Assembly (NCBI RefSeq): GCF_036408855.1
Contig: NZ_JAZGJQ010000007.1
Location: forward strand, 36,950-100,949
DNA: 64,000 nucleotides
Source of the DNA: Olsenella_K absiana
GTDB taxonomy: Bacteria; Actinomycetota; Coriobacteriia; Coriobacteriales; Atopobiaceae
Reading direction: 5' to 3'
Part shown: piece after piece, positions 27,429 through 36,289 of the stretch
How the letters are laid out: each line of letters begins with the position of its first letter
Position numbering within the stretch: the first letter of the stretch is position 1
Program-made: the position numbers and the translations under genes
Notes under the pieces: model-generated
Database searches by the model: none
What the model saw: only the letters and a program-made list of their open reading frames with translations
Told to the model about the DNA's origin: nothing

Positions 27429-28381
27429 CGTTCCTTCTGGGCGCCGTCGTGGCGCGGTGGAGCGGACAGGGCTTGTGCGGCGCCGCGAGGCGCGACCTCG
27501 GGCGCGTGGGCGGCGGACGGGGCGGAGACGGCCCCGAGCGGGGCGGGCACCAGCACGGGCGTGGGCACGACCTCGTCCGCGAAGGGCACCTCGAGGCCGC
27601 GCGCCTGCAGCCTGGCGTCGGACTCGGCGCCCCTGCGCTCGGCGTCCGCCACGGCGATGAGGGCCTCCTGCGCGTCGAGCGCGCGGTAGCCCGGAATCGC
27701 CCGCCTCATGCCGGGCGCCGTGGAGCCCGAGTGCGCGTGCGCGATCAGCCCGGCCGCGATGGCCTCGTCCACCAGGTCGAAGGTGCGCGAGAAGAACTCG
27801 GGCGTGAGGAGGCTGTAGGTGGGCGTGCCCGCGACGTGGCACTCGTCGTTGGCGCGCACGATCCCGCAGGCGACCCGCGCGGCGGCCCTAGCGTCTGCAG
27901 CGGCGACCGCGTACTGCGGGAACCCCGCCGCCTGGTCGACCAGCCCCGAGTCCGCCTCGGGCACGCTCGAGATCTCGAGCGTGCGGCCGAACAGGTCGAA
28001 GTCCCCCTGCTTGCGGATGCGCGTCTCGTTTCCGGGTCTCACGCCGATCGCGTCGATGAACCTGCGCGTCTCCCGGTTGTAGATGTGGTCCGCCACGAGG
28101 TGGGCCCAGGCGCCGAGCGTGACGTCCGAGGCGTCCCTGCCATCCACGTAGATCCCCGCGAAGTAGCTGAAGTGAGGCGTGGGGATGAAGGCGGGGTCGG
28201 CGAAGTGGGTCGTGCGGTAGCGGATCTTGTGGCTGACGTCGGGGACCATGTAGCCCACGTAGACGTCGGGCAGGAGGTTGCCGAAGAGGAAGGCGTTGGC
28301 GTCGCGGACCCCGAGGGCCTCGGCGCCGTGCTCGTCCAGGAGCCGCTCGACGTGGGCTGTGTGGATGTTCCAGCTCGGCAC
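27425..28381 (-). CDS. Zinc-dependent phospholipase C-like protein
   Basis: 318 residues. Histidine/aspartate-rich pattern WNIHTAHVERLL, ANAFLFGNLLPDVYVG, HFADPAF, GAWAHLVADHIYNRETR and AHAHSG is like the zinc-dependent phospholipase C/nuclease fold. No signal peptide is visible, so it may act in the cytoplasm. The last 60 residues are Pro/Ala-rich and variable. The GTG at 28381 has GGAGGGAG eight bases upstream and begins VPSWNIHTAH; upstream in-frame codons lack a site. The coupled GntR gene suggests substrate-responsive expression. Family assignment is tentative. Confidence 0.55.
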   Translation of the reverse strand: MPSWNIHTAHVERLLDEHGAEALGVRDANAFLFGNLLPDVYVGYMVPDVSHKIRYRTTHFADPAFIPTPHFSYFAGIYVDGRDASDVTLGAWAHLVADHIYNRETRRFIDAIGVRPGNETRIRKQGDFDLFGRTLEISSVPEADSGLVDQAAGFPQYAVAAADARAAARVACGIVRANDECHVAGTPTYSLLTPEFFSRTFDLVDEAIAAGLIAHAHSGSTAPGMRRAIPGYRALDAQEALIAVADAERRGAESDARLQARGLEVPFADEVVPTPVLVPAPLGAVSAPSAAHAPEVAPRGAAQALSAPPRHDGAQKER

Positions 28382-28449
28382 GGCACGCTCCCTCCGGATC
28401 TGAGGACGCGACCCGCTCGGCATCGTCCCTGACGTCACTACGTCCCAGA

Positions 28450-28489
28450 ATCATATCAGTCGAACAAATCGTTCGCTTGTGAGAACAAC
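28450..28489 (-). promoter_or_regulatory. Promoter and operators of the phospholipase-like/GntR operon
   Basis: Extended -10 TGA-TATGAT on the minus strand (TATGAT 28455-28450). Upstream lie CGAAC-AAATC-GTTCG (28461-28475, 5-bp inverted repeat) and CTTGT-GAGA-ACAAC (28476-28489). The latter shares the CTTGT-N4-ACAA form of sites at 35303, 44766 and 44815. These probably bind the GntR-family regulator of this operon. Confidence 0.45.
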
Positions 28490-28614
28490 TCGGGCCGGCC
28501 GACCATGAGGGGAGGAGGCCGCCCGAAGGCGACCCCCTCCCCTCGCACGCGCTCCGTCCGGCCCCTCGGGCGCCGGCGACCCTGGCGCCGGGGTCTCCGG
28601 CCCCGTCGGAGCCG

Positions 28615-31089
28615 CTAGCCGCGGACCTCGCCGCCGGTGGACTTCATGACCTTCTGCACCAGCTTGTCGTGGGCCTTCTCGACCTCCTCGGAGGTGAGGG
28701 TGTGGTCCGCCGCGCGGTACTCGAGCGAGAAGGCCATCGACTTCTTGCCCTCGCCCACGCGCGCCGGGTCGCGGTAGACGTCGAAGAGGCGGACCGACGA
28801 GAGCAGCTTGCCGCCGGCGCTCCTGATGCGCTGCATGACCTGCTCGGCCGTCATCGACTCGTCCACGACGAGCGCCAGGTCTACCGAGACGCCCGGCAGC
28901 GTCGGCACGTCCTGGTAGGGCAGCTCGCGCCTGGCCTTGCGCAGCAGCGCGTCGACGGAGAGCTCGAAGGCGACGACGGGCTCGTCGATGTCGAAGGCCT
29001 TGAGGGACATGGGGTGGACGTTGCCGACCCAGCCCAGGAGGGCGCCGTTGGCCAGGACCTCGGCCGCCTGGCCGGGCTGCAGCCACGGGTAGGCCTTGGC
29101 GTCGGCCACGCGGAAGCGGACCTTGGTCAGGCGCAGGGCCTCGAGCAGGGTCTCCACGACGCCCTTCGCGTCGAAGAAGTCGAGCCTCCCGAACTTGCGG
29201 TTCCACTGGTCGTCGTCCCAGGCGCCGCACATGACACCCGCCACGTAGGTGGGCTCGTCCGGCTGGCTCCTGTGCTCGTGGCCGAAGAAGAGGCGGCCGA
29301 CCTCGTAGAGGTGGACGTTCCCCACGCCGTGGTCGAGGTTGTAGGCGACCGAGCGCAAAAGGCCGGGGAGAAGGTCGCGGCGCATCTCGCCCTGGTCGGC
29401 CACGAGCGGGTGCATGATCTTGACGGGGACGCCCCTGCCCTCGTCCGGCACGCCGAGGCGCTCGAGGTCGCGCGGGTCGGCGAAGTTGTAGGTCATCGTC
29501 TCGGAGAGGCCGGCGGCGCGCAGGGTGCGGCCGACCAGGCGCAGGCGCTGCTGCTCGACGGTGAGGCCGCCGGCGTGGTTGCGCGCCGCGGGCAGCGTCG
29601 GCTCCACGTCGCCCTCGCCCCACAGGCGCAGGACCTCCTCGACGAGGTCGCACTCGCGCGTGAGGTCGGGACGGGAGGTGGGGGCCACGACCTCGAGGGC
29701 GGCGTGCTCGTCCGCGCCCTCCGCGACCTCGCAGCCGAGGCGACGCAGGCGCCCGACCATGAACGAGGTCTCGATCGGGGCGCCCGAGAGGGCGCGCACG
29801 CGGTCGGGGCGCAGGGAGACCCTGGCGGGCACGGCCGGCACGGGGTACTCGTCGACCATGCCCTCGCACACCGTGGCGCCGCAGCACTGCTCGAAGAGGG
29901 CGGCCGCCACGTCGGAGACGGTGGCGCAGCCGGCGGCGTCGACCTGACGCTCGTAGCGGATCGAGGCCTCGCTCATGAGGTCGAGGTTGCGGCTCGTGCG
30001 GCTGATGTGGCCCGGCTCGAAGACGGCGCTCTCGAGGAGGACGTCGACGGTGCCCTCGTCGATCTCGGAGTCGAGGCCGCCCATCACGCCCGCGAGCGCC
30101 ACGGGCGCGCCGCCGTCGTCGGTGATGACGACCATGTCGGGCGTGAGCGTGCGGTCCTTGCCGTCCAGCGTGGTCACGTGCTCGCCCTCGTGCGCAGCCC
30201 TCACCACGACGTGGCGCCTCCCGTCGCGCTCGGAGAGCTTGCGCAGGTCGAAGGCGTGCAGAGGCTGGCCGGTGAGGTACATCACGTAGTTGGTCACGTC
30301 GACGACGTTGTTGATGGGGCGGCTGCCCGCGGCGATGACGCGGCGCGCGAGCCACTCGGGGCTGGGGCCGATCTTCACGCCGCGCACTACGCGCGCCGTG
30401 TAGCGCTGGCAGAGCGAGGCGTCGTCGATGGTGACGTCGACGAGGTCCGCCGTGCGCACGGAGGGGTCCTCGTGGGCGATCCGCGGCAGCTCGACGTGGG
30501 CGTCCTCGTCGAGTACGGCCGCGACCTCGGTGGCCATGCCCACCATGGACAGGCAGTCCGGGCGGTTGGGGGTGATCTCGCAGTCGATCACGGTGTCGGA
30601 GCTGCCGAGGTAGTCCGTGTAGTCCATGCCCACCGGGGCGTCCTTGGGCAGAATGATGATGCCGTCGTGGTCGTTGCCCATGCCGAGCTCGCGCTCCGAG
30701 CAGTTCATGCCGAACGACTCGACGCCGCGCAGCTTCGACTTCTTGATCTTCACGCCGCCGGGCAGCACCGCCCCCACGAGCGCGGTGACGATGTGGTCGC
30801 CGGCCTCGAAGTTCTGGGCGCCGCAGACGATCTGCAGCGGCTCGGGGACGCCGTCGGCGCCGAGGTTGCGCTCGCCCACGTCGACCTTGCACAGCCACAT
30901 GTGGTCGGAGTCGGGGTGGCGCTCCTTGGAGACCACCCGGGCGGTGACCACGTTGGCGAGGTCCGCCCCCACCCTCTCGACGGACTCGACCTCGGTGCCG
31001 GTGCGCACGAACTCCGCGACCAGGTCCTTGGGGTCGTCGGGCACGTCGACCATCGTCTTGAGCCACTCGTATGAAACGCGCATGTCCAC
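28615..31089 (-). CDS. pheT: Phenylalanine-tRNA ligase beta subunit
   Basis: 824 residues, the normal full length. N-terminal MRVSYEWLK, tRNA-binding OB domain (VVSKERHPDSDHMWLCKVDVG), B3/B4 editing domain, B5 domain and the C-terminal ferredoxin-like anticodon-binding domain (SVRLFDVYRDP to SLEYRAADHTLTSEEVEKAHDKLVQ). With PheS it forms the alpha2-beta2 enzyme charging tRNA-Phe. The start is GTG at 31089 with AAAGG upstream; ATG at 31083 is an alternative. It follows pheS by 49 bp and is under the same T-box. Confidence 0.97.
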   Translation of the reverse strand: MDMRVSYEWLKTMVDVPDDPKDLVAEFVRTGTEVESVERVGADLANVVTARVVSKERHPDSDHMWLCKVDVGERNLGADGVPEPLQIVCGAQNFEAGDHIVTALVGAVLPGGVKIKKSKLRGVESFGMNCSERELGMGNDHDGIIILPKDAPVGMDYTDYLGSSDTVIDCEITPNRPDCLSMVGMATEVAAVLDEDAHVELPRIAHEDPSVRTADLVDVTIDDASLCQRYTARVVRGVKIGPSPEWLARRVIAAGSRPINNVVDVTNYVMYLTGQPLHAFDLRKLSERDGRRHVVVRAAHEGEHVTTLDGKDRTLTPDMVVITDDGGAPVALAGVMGGLDSEIDEGTVDVLLESAVFEPGHISRTSRNLDLMSEASIRYERQVDAAGCATVSDVAAALFEQCCGATVCEGMVDEYPVPAVPARVSLRPDRVRALSGAPIETSFMVGRLRRLGCEVAEGADEHAALEVVAPTSRPDLTRECDLVEEVLRLWGEGDVEPTLPAARNHAGGLTVEQQRLRLVGRTLRAAGLSETMTYNFADPRDLERLGVPDEGRGVPVKIMHPLVADQGEMRRDLLPGLLRSVAYNLDHGVGNVHLYEVGRLFFGHEHRSQPDEPTYVAGVMCGAWDDDQWNRKFGRLDFFDAKGVVETLLEALRLTKVRFRVADAKAYPWLQPGQAAEVLANGALLGWVGNVHPMSLKAFDIDEPVVAFELSVDALLRKARRELPYQDVPTLPGVSVDLALVVDESMTAEQVMQRIRSAGGKLLSSVRLFDVYRDPARVGEGKKSMAFSLEYRAADHTLTSEEVEKAHDKLVQKVMKSTGGEVRG

Positions 31090-31138
31090 ATCTGCCTTTC
31101 TCGCGCGCCGCGCGCGCGGGTCATCTGTCTCGCCCGGG

Positions 31139-32206
31139 CTAGAACTGCTTCAGGAAGCGCATGTCGCCGGTCATGAGCATGCGCAGGTCGGGCAGGTCGT
31201 AGCGCAGCGCCGCGACGCGCTCCAGGCCGATGCCGAACGCGAAGCCGGAGTACTTCTCGGGGTCGATGCCCACGTACCCGAAGACGTTGGGGTCGACCAT
31301 GCCGCAGCCCAGGATCTCGAGCCAGCCCGTGCCCTTGCAGAAGCGGCAGCCCTTGCCGTGGCAGACGCCGCAGGAGACGTCGACCTCGCAGCTGGGCTCC
31401 GTGAAGGGGAAGAAGTGCGGGCGGTAGCGCGTGGCGCGGTCCTTGCCGAACATCTCGCGGGTGAAGTAGTCGAGCGTGCCCTTGAGGTCGCCGAAGGTGA
31501 TGCCCTCGTCGACCACGAGGCCCTCCATCTGCGTGAACTGCGGCAGGTGGTTGGCGTCGGGGGTGTCGGGGCGGAAGACCGTGCCCGGACAGACCATGTA
31601 GATGGGCGGCTTCTTCTCCTCCATCACGTGCACCTGCACGCCGGAGGTCTGGGTGCGGAGAAGGACGTCGGACTCGCCCAGGACGTGGGCCTCCTTGCCC
31701 TCGGGCGCGTTGTCCACCACGTAGAAGGTGTCCTTGGCCGAGCGGCTGGGATGGTCCTCGGGGGCGTTGAGCGCGGTGAAGTTGTAGTAGGTCGTCTCCA
31801 CGAAGGGGCCGTCCTCGACGGTGTAGCCCAGGCCGCAGAAGATGTCCTCGGCCTCCTCGCGGATCTGGTTGATGAGGTGCTGGGTACCCGGCGAGAGGCG
31901 CCGCCCCGGCAGCGTGACGTCGACGGCCTCGCTGGCGATGCGCCTCTCGAGCGCCTCCTTGGCCAGCTGGACCTTGCGCTCCTTGATGGCCGCGTCCACG
32001 TTGGCCCTCACCGCGTTGGCGAGCTTGCCCATGGCGGGGCGCTCCTCGGGCGGCACCTTACCCATCATGTGCATGAGGGCCGTGACGGAGCCCTTCTTGC
32101 CCAGCGCCGCGACGCGGATCCGCTCCAGGTCCGCGAGGGAGGTGGCGGAGCCGAGCCCCTCCTGCACCCGCTCCTCGATCGCCTTGAGGTCATCGGACAT
32201 CGACAT
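31139..32206 (-). CDS. pheS: Phenylalanine-tRNA ligase alpha subunit
   Basis: 355 residues. N-terminal coiled-coil (LKAIEERVQEGLGSATSLADLERIRVAALGKKG), class II motifs: motif 2 FRPDTPDANHLPQFTQMEGLVVDE, and motif 3 GFAFGIGLERVAALRY. A CxxC-type cluster GVCHGKGCRFCKGTG near residue 280 is a zinc-binding insert found in many bacterial PheS. ATG start has AAAGGGG upstream. First gene of the T-box-controlled pheST operon. Confidence 0.97.
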   Translation of the reverse strand: MSMSDDLKAIEERVQEGLGSATSLADLERIRVAALGKKGSVTALMHMMGKVPPEERPAMGKLANAVRANVDAAIKERKVQLAKEALERRIASEAVDVTLPGRRLSPGTQHLINQIREEAEDIFCGLGYTVEDGPFVETTYYNFTALNAPEDHPSRSAKDTFYVVDNAPEGKEAHVLGESDVLLRTQTSGVQVHVMEEKKPPIYMVCPGTVFRPDTPDANHLPQFTQMEGLVVDEGITFGDLKGTLDYFTREMFGKDRATRYRPHFFPFTEPSCEVDVSCGVCHGKGCRFCKGTGWLEILGCGMVDPNVFGYVGIDPEKYSGFAFGIGLERVAALRYDLPDLRMLMTGDMRFLKQF

Positions 32207-32270
32207 GTGAAACCCCTTTCGAGCATTCGTCGGGGCCGGCGCGCCGGCCCCCAGAAGACCGCCCAGGCAC

Positions 32271-32535
32271 AAAAAAACGTCCCTGGACCGAGCCCAAGGA
32301 CGGAAGAATCCGCGGTACCACCTTGATTGACGCCACGCGCTATGTGTTTGCGAGCGCCCACTCGTTGAGCCCCGTTCCGTGGGGCGGACGGCTTCCCTAC
32401 TCGCCCCGAAGGGGCTTTGAGGTCGCAGCTGGTGAAGTGAACGTCCCCCGTCGACCCTGGCGGGAGCCTCTCAGCCGGCGAGCCCCCTCTCTGTGCCCTG
32501 GCCACGCGACGCGAAACCCTCTTCGTCGTTGCCTT
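32271..32535 (-). promoter_or_regulatory. T-box leader controlling pheST
   Basis: Read on the minus strand, the canonical T-box AAGGTGGTACCGCG is at 32324-32311. It is followed by a terminator hairpin (CGTCCTTGG, 7-base loop, CCAGGGACG, 32302-32278) and a seven-T run (32277-32271). Upstream about 200 nt can form Stem I; GTTCACTTCACCAGCTGC (near 32430) contains UUC triplets, fitting a Phe specifier. Uncharged tRNA-Phe would stabilise the antiterminator, through the GGUACC region, and let pheST be transcribed. The exact Stem I fold and the 5' limit are approximate. Confidence 0.93.
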
Positions 32536-32540
32536 CGAGC

Positions 32541-32546
32541 ATCCTA
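32541..32546 (-). promoter_or_regulatory. Candidate -10 box of the pheST transcript
   Basis: TAGGAT preceded by TGC on the minus strand (extended -10), placing the start near 32534, at the expected 5' end of the T-box RNA. No clear -35 hexamer. Confidence 0.4.
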
Positions 32547-32631
32547 GCACAAGTCACGCCGCTCGCGGGGAGGAGTCGCCCCCTGGCAGAGAAGGACCAC
32601 TCGCCCGCCGACGGCCTCGGCGTGCCGCGCG

Positions 32632-32653
32632 GCCGGCCGGAGACCCGGCCGGC
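32632..32653. terminator. Hairpin downstream of the HAD phosphatase gene
   Basis: A perfect 9-bp stem GCCGGCCGG with its complement at 32645-32653 and an AGAC loop, 16 bp beyond the stop at 32669. It would separate the HAD/PTS transcript from the pheST promoter. No T tract. Confidence 0.45.
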
Positions 32654-32668
32654 GCTCGGACGGAGCCC

Positions 32669-33493
32669 TCACGCGAGCGCGAGCCGCGCGAGGGCCGTGG
32701 CCACCCCGTCGTCGGTGACGGAGCCGCACACGACGTCCGCCCGCTTCTTCACCGCGGGCGTGGCGTTGCCCATGGCCACGCGCACGTCCACGGACGAGAA
32801 GAGCGGCAGGTCGTTCTCGGAGTCCCCGAAGGCGAAGGTCTCCCCCACCCGCTCCCCCAGCCGCCCGAGCACCGCGGCCACCCCCTCGCGCTTCGTGTTG
32901 CCCGCGAGTCCCACCTCGGAGTTGCCGAGCTCGAGCGCCGAGGCCGCGAGCTCGGGCCCCAACGCGGGGTCGGCGAGCAGCAGGTCCGCTGCCGCCGTAG
33001 GCAGCACGAGCTTGTAGACCTCGTTGCCGCCCGCCTGCGCGAGCGCCTCGTCGAGCCCGAGGGCGCCCCCGGCCGCCGCGGGGCCGAGCGCGCCGCCGCG
33101 GACCTCGGCCTTGCCCCCCACGCACTCGAGCACCATGCCGAAGCCGGCGCGCGCGAGGGCGCGGTCGGCCGCGCGCACGAGCGGGCCCGGCATGGGGCGG
33201 TCGCGCAGCACCTCGCCCCCGAGGGTGACATAGGCCCCGGAGAGGGCGACCATGCCGGAGAAGGGAAGCTCCCTGAGGGCGGGGTGGACGTCGTGGGGCG
33301 AGCGGCCGGTGCAGAGGAAGGCCAGGTTGCCGCGGGCGACGAGCGAGCGGATCGCGCGCGCGACGGCGGGGCTCGGCCCCGGGCTCAGCCCGCGCTCCCA
33401 CTCGGGGAGGGCCTCCGGACACGCGGGGTCGTTCCAGCCCAGCGTGCCGTCGATGTCGAAGAACACCGTCGCGCGTCCCGTCCTGCCCGCCAT
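32669..33493 (-). CDS. HAD-superfamily (Cof-type) phosphatase
   Basis: 274 residues. HAD motifs: ATVFFDIDGTLGWN with the DxD nucleophile, motif II FLCTGRSP, and motif IV GDSENDLPLF, with the Cof-type (C2B) cap between. Such enzymes dephosphorylate sugar phosphates or similar compounds in the cytoplasm; specificity cannot be read. It lies 59 bp after the PTS gene on the same strand, so its substrate may be a sugar phosphate from the same pathway. The ATG at 33493 follows the spacer without a clear site. Confidence 0.88.
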   Translation of the reverse strand: MAGRTGRATVFFDIDGTLGWNDPACPEALPEWERGLSPGPSPAVARAIRSLVARGNLAFLCTGRSPHDVHPALRELPFSGMVALSGAYVTLGGEVLRDRPMPGPLVRAADRALARAGFGMVLECVGGKAEVRGGALGPAAAGGALGLDEALAQAGGNEVYKLVLPTAAADLLLADPALGPELAASALELGNSEVGLAGNTKREGVAAVLGRLGERVGETFAFGDSENDLPLFSSVDVRVAMGNATPAVKKRADVVCGSVTDDGVATALARLALA

Positions 33494-33552
33494 GTCCGCC
33501 TCCCCGTCGACAACCTGCCCCACCAAGCCCGGCGCCGCCACCGGGGGCGCCG

Positions 33553-35214
33553 TCACCTGCCGAGAAGCCCCTCGAGCCTCTCGCCCACCTGGGCGACCGA
33601 GAGGCCGACGACCACCTGCACGGCGTCGCCCCTCTTGACGGCGCCCATCGCGCCGGCCTCCCTGAACGCCGCGTCGTCCGCCACCAGCGCGGGGTCCCGC
33701 ACGGTGACGCGCAGGCGGGTGACGCAGCTGAGGACGTCCACGACGTTGTCCCTGCCGCCCAGGAGCTCGAGGATGCGCCTCGCCTGCTCCGTCCTGGCGT
33801 CGGCACCCTCCCCGTCCGAGGCCGCCGTCGCGCCCGAGCCCACGACGCCCGCCTCGCCTGGGGCCGCCGTCGCACCCGTGCCGCCGAGGGACGCGTGCGC
33901 CCGCGCCGCCGCGCGGGCGGCGCGGTACTGCGCCTTGGAGTAGAGGGTCGTCTCGCCCGCAGCCTCCCGTCCCGGGGTCTTGAAGTCGAAGCGCAGGATC
34001 AGGAAGCGGAACACTACGAAGTAGATCGCGGTGAAGGCCAGGCCGACCGGGATCGCGCGCAGGTACTCGAGGCCGTGGGAGCCTGCGAGCGGGACGAGGT
34101 CGAAGGAGGCCATCTCGATCAGGCCGCCCGAGAAGACGCCGACCACGCCCACGAGGTTCATGCAGGTCGCGAGCAGGGCCGCGAGCGCCGCGTGCACGAG
34201 GAAGAGCGGCGGGGCCACGAAGAGGAAGGTGAACTCGATGGGCTCGGTCACGCCGCAGAGCACCGAGGTCAGGGTCACAGGCACGAGCAGCGAGAGCAGG
34301 CGCTTGCGGCGCGCCGGCGCGGCCGTGACGTAGAAGGCTGCAGCGACGCCAGGGATGCCGAAGACCTTGGACCAGCCGGTCGCCGTGAGCGCCGCCCAGG
34401 GCGCCGCCTCCTTGAGCGGGGCGGACGTGGCCGCGAGCTGGGGCAGCGCCCGGGCCCAGGCGGAGTAGATGCCGCCCGCGACCACGGCGTTGTCGTAGTA
34501 GAAGGGCGCGTAGAGCAGGTGGTGCAGGCCGAAGGGGATGAGGGCACGCTCCAGGAACACGAAGGCCGTGACGCCGAGGGTGCCCGCGCCGGCGATCACC
34601 CCCTGCAGGGCGAGCATGGCCACCTGGACCCTGGGCCACACGACGGCCGCCAGCGCGGCGCACGGCAGCATCGCCGCGAACGAGACCATGTAGACGAAGG
34701 TGGAGCCGGAGAAGACCCCGAGCCACTCGGGCAGCTCCGTGTCGAAGAGGCGGTTGTGGAGCCAGACCACCACGGCAGAGATCGCCAGCGCCCCCACCAT
34801 GCCCATGTCGAGCGTCTTGATCCCGCCGACCAGGGCGAGGCCCGAGGCGTTGCCCACCTCGGCGGAGAGGTCCACGCCGAGGGCGGGGCCCCACGCGGAG
34901 AGGATGGCGTTCACGAAGTAGTTGAAGGTCAGGTAGGAGACGAGCGCCTCCATGCAGCAGCGCCCCTGCTGCTTGCGGGCCAGCCCGATCGGAAGGGCGA
35001 CCGCGAACAGGAGCGGCAGCTGGTTGAAGACGGTCCAGCCGCCGGAGAGGACCACGCTCCAGGCGTCGTGCCAGGCGGTGCCCTCGGCGGCGACGGGGCC
35101 CATGACCGCCTCGGTCGTGAAGAGCGTCCCCAGCCCCACGACCACGCCGGCGAACGCGAACAGCATCGCGGGCGCGTACAGGGCGCCACCGAGCCTCTGG
35201 ACCTGCCGCATCAT
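33553..35214 (-). CDS. PTS maltose/glucose-type transporter, IICB component
   Basis: 553 residues. EIIC of the glucose superfamily occupies about 1-410 (APAMLFAFAGVVVGLGTLF, QLPLLFAVALPIGLA, FGLHHLLYAPFYYDN, CGVTEPIEFTFLFVAPPLF). A linker rich in Gly/Ala (about 430-465) leads to an EIIB domain with the phospho-cysteine C497 in LSCVTRLRV. The IIC-IIB order is that of MalX/PtsG rather than TreP (IIB-IIC). No IIA is attached, so a separate IIA is needed. A CTTGTCTAGACAAG operator sits in the divergent promoter with the GntR/TreR-like gene. Maltose or an alpha-glucoside is the likely substrate, by context. Confidence 0.88.
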   Translation of the reverse strand: MMRQVQRLGGALYAPAMLFAFAGVVVGLGTLFTTEAVMGPVAAEGTAWHDAWSVVLSGGWTVFNQLPLLFAVALPIGLARKQQGRCCMEALVSYLTFNYFVNAILSAWGPALGVDLSAEVGNASGLALVGGIKTLDMGMVGALAISAVVVWLHNRLFDTELPEWLGVFSGSTFVYMVSFAAMLPCAALAAVVWPRVQVAMLALQGVIAGAGTLGVTAFVFLERALIPFGLHHLLYAPFYYDNAVVAGGIYSAWARALPQLAATSAPLKEAAPWAALTATGWSKVFGIPGVAAAFYVTAAPARRKRLLSLLVPVTLTSVLCGVTEPIEFTFLFVAPPLFLVHAALAALLATCMNLVGVVGVFSGGLIEMASFDLVPLAGSHGLEYLRAIPVGLAFTAIYFVVFRFLILRFDFKTPGREAAGETTLYSKAQYRAARAAARAHASLGGTGATAAPGEAGVVGSGATAASDGEGADARTEQARRILELLGGRDNVVDVLSCVTRLRVTVRDPALVADDAAFREAGAMGAVKRGDAVQVVVGLSVAQVGERLEGLLGR

Positions 35215-35302
35215 GGAGCGACCCCTCCCCGGCGCCCCGCGCGGCCCGCGGGCGCGACGGCCCGCCGGACGACGCGCCACGAGGCGCCACCCAGGCGATA
35301 CA

Positions 35303-35316
35303 CTTGTCTAGACAAG
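35303..35316. promoter_or_regulatory. GntR/TreR-type operator between PTS and regulator genes
   Basis: A perfect 14-bp palindrome, CTTGTCTAGACAAG, 89 bp before the PTS start and 112 bp before the divergent regulator start. It resembles TreR-class sites (TTGT-N4-ACAA). Similar sites occur at 44766, 44815 and 28476. Confidence 0.6.
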
Positions 35317-35427
35317 ATAAGGATACCGCGTGCGGGAGGCGCTGGGTAGTCGTATAACATATGATGCTCGCCCGCGCGGGCTGCGGGCGAGGGCGACTGA
35401 CGGCGATTCCACGTTTGGGGGGCGGCC

Positions 35428-36147
35428 ATGCCGAAGGCGATGTTCGAGGGCATCTACCTCGACCTCAAGGAGAAGATCCAGCAGGGCGTCTACGCCTACC
35501 AGTCGTTCCTCCCCTCCGAGAACGAGCTCGTCGGCGTCTACTCCTGCTCGCGCAACACCGTCCGTCGGGCACTCCAGATGCTGGCGGACGAGGGCCTGGT
35601 ACAGCCGCTCCACGGCAAGGGCGTGCGCGTGATCTGGCGCGCGACCTCCCGCGACGTCATCGGCTCGCTTGACGGGCTGCAGTCCTTCAGCGAGTACGCC
35701 GCGCAGAACGGCCTGGCCCCGAGCACGACCGTGCGGGAGTTCGAGCACCTGACCTGCGGCAGGGGGCTCGCCGAGTACACCGGCTTCGAGGAGGGCGCCG
35801 AGCTCGTGCGCATCGTGCGCGTGCGCAGCCTCGACGGCTTCGCCTGCCAGATCGACCGGGACTACCTGCTCGCGAGCGCCGTCCCCGGCATCACGCCCGC
35901 CATCGCAGAGGACTCGATCTACCGCTACCTCGAGCAAGTCCTCAAGATGAGGATCCTGACCTCCAAGCGCCAGATCACGGTCGAGCTCGCGAGCGACTCC
36001 GACAGGGAGTGCCTGCGCCTCGACCCCTACAACTGCGTCGCCGTGATCGAGAGCCAGTCGTTCAACTCAGACGGCATCATGTTCGAGTTCACGCAGGTCA
36101 GAAGCCATCCCGACACCTTCCGCTACAGCGCCGTCTCCAGGCGCTGA
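35428..36147 (+). CDS. GntR-family regulator, TreR-like (UTRA domain)
   Basis: 239 residues. Winged helix LYLDLKEKIQQGVY-type start, then FLPSENELVGVYSCSRNTVRRALQMLADEGLVQPLHGKG. UTRA domain from about 85 includes GLQSFSEYAAQNGLAPSTTV and IDRDYLLASAVPGITPAIAEDSIYRYLE, the TreR pattern. It is divergent from the PTS IICB gene with a palindromic operator between them, so it most likely represses the transporter and responds to a phosphorylated disaccharide. It may also act at the similar sites around the sugar ABC promoter. Confidence 0.9.
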   Translation: MPKAMFEGIYLDLKEKIQQGVYAYQSFLPSENELVGVYSCSRNTVRRALQMLADEGLVQPLHGKGVRVIWRATSRDVIGSLDGLQSFSEYAAQNGLAPSTTVREFEHLTCGRGLAEYTGFEEGAELVRIVRVRSLDGFACQIDRDYLLASAVPGITPAIAEDSIYRYLEQVLKMRILTSKRQITVELASDSDRECLRLDPYNCVAVIESQSFNSDGIMFEFTQVRSHPDTFRYSAVSRR

Positions 36148-36203
36148 CGCGCCCGGGCGCCGCGCCCCAAGCCCGCTTGCGGGGCCGACCGCGCACGAAG
36201 GGT

Positions 36204-36237
36204 GCGCCCCCTCCCCTCAGGCGAGGGGAGGGGGCGC
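36204..36237. terminator. Bidirectional hairpin between treR-like and phosphorylase genes
   Basis: A perfect 15-bp stem (36204-36218 with 36223-36237; arm GCGCCCCCTCCCCTC) with a four-base loop, between convergent stops 36147 and 36290. Confidence 0.65.
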
Positions 36238-36289
36238 CGCGAAAGGGGGGCAATGGGGACGCCCGACGTGCCAGGGCAGCCGCTCCCGG

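Noticed and set aside
32321..32550. Open frames across the T-box leader on both strands
   Set aside because: The canonical T-box and terminator explain this stretch as RNA; the frames have no coding features.
28451..35290. Very long open frames overlapping pheT, the HAD/PTS genes and others in alternate frames or on the opposite strand
   Set aside because: They follow from the very high GC content (few stops), are Arg/Pro/Ala-rich without domain motifs, and lie over genes with clear families.
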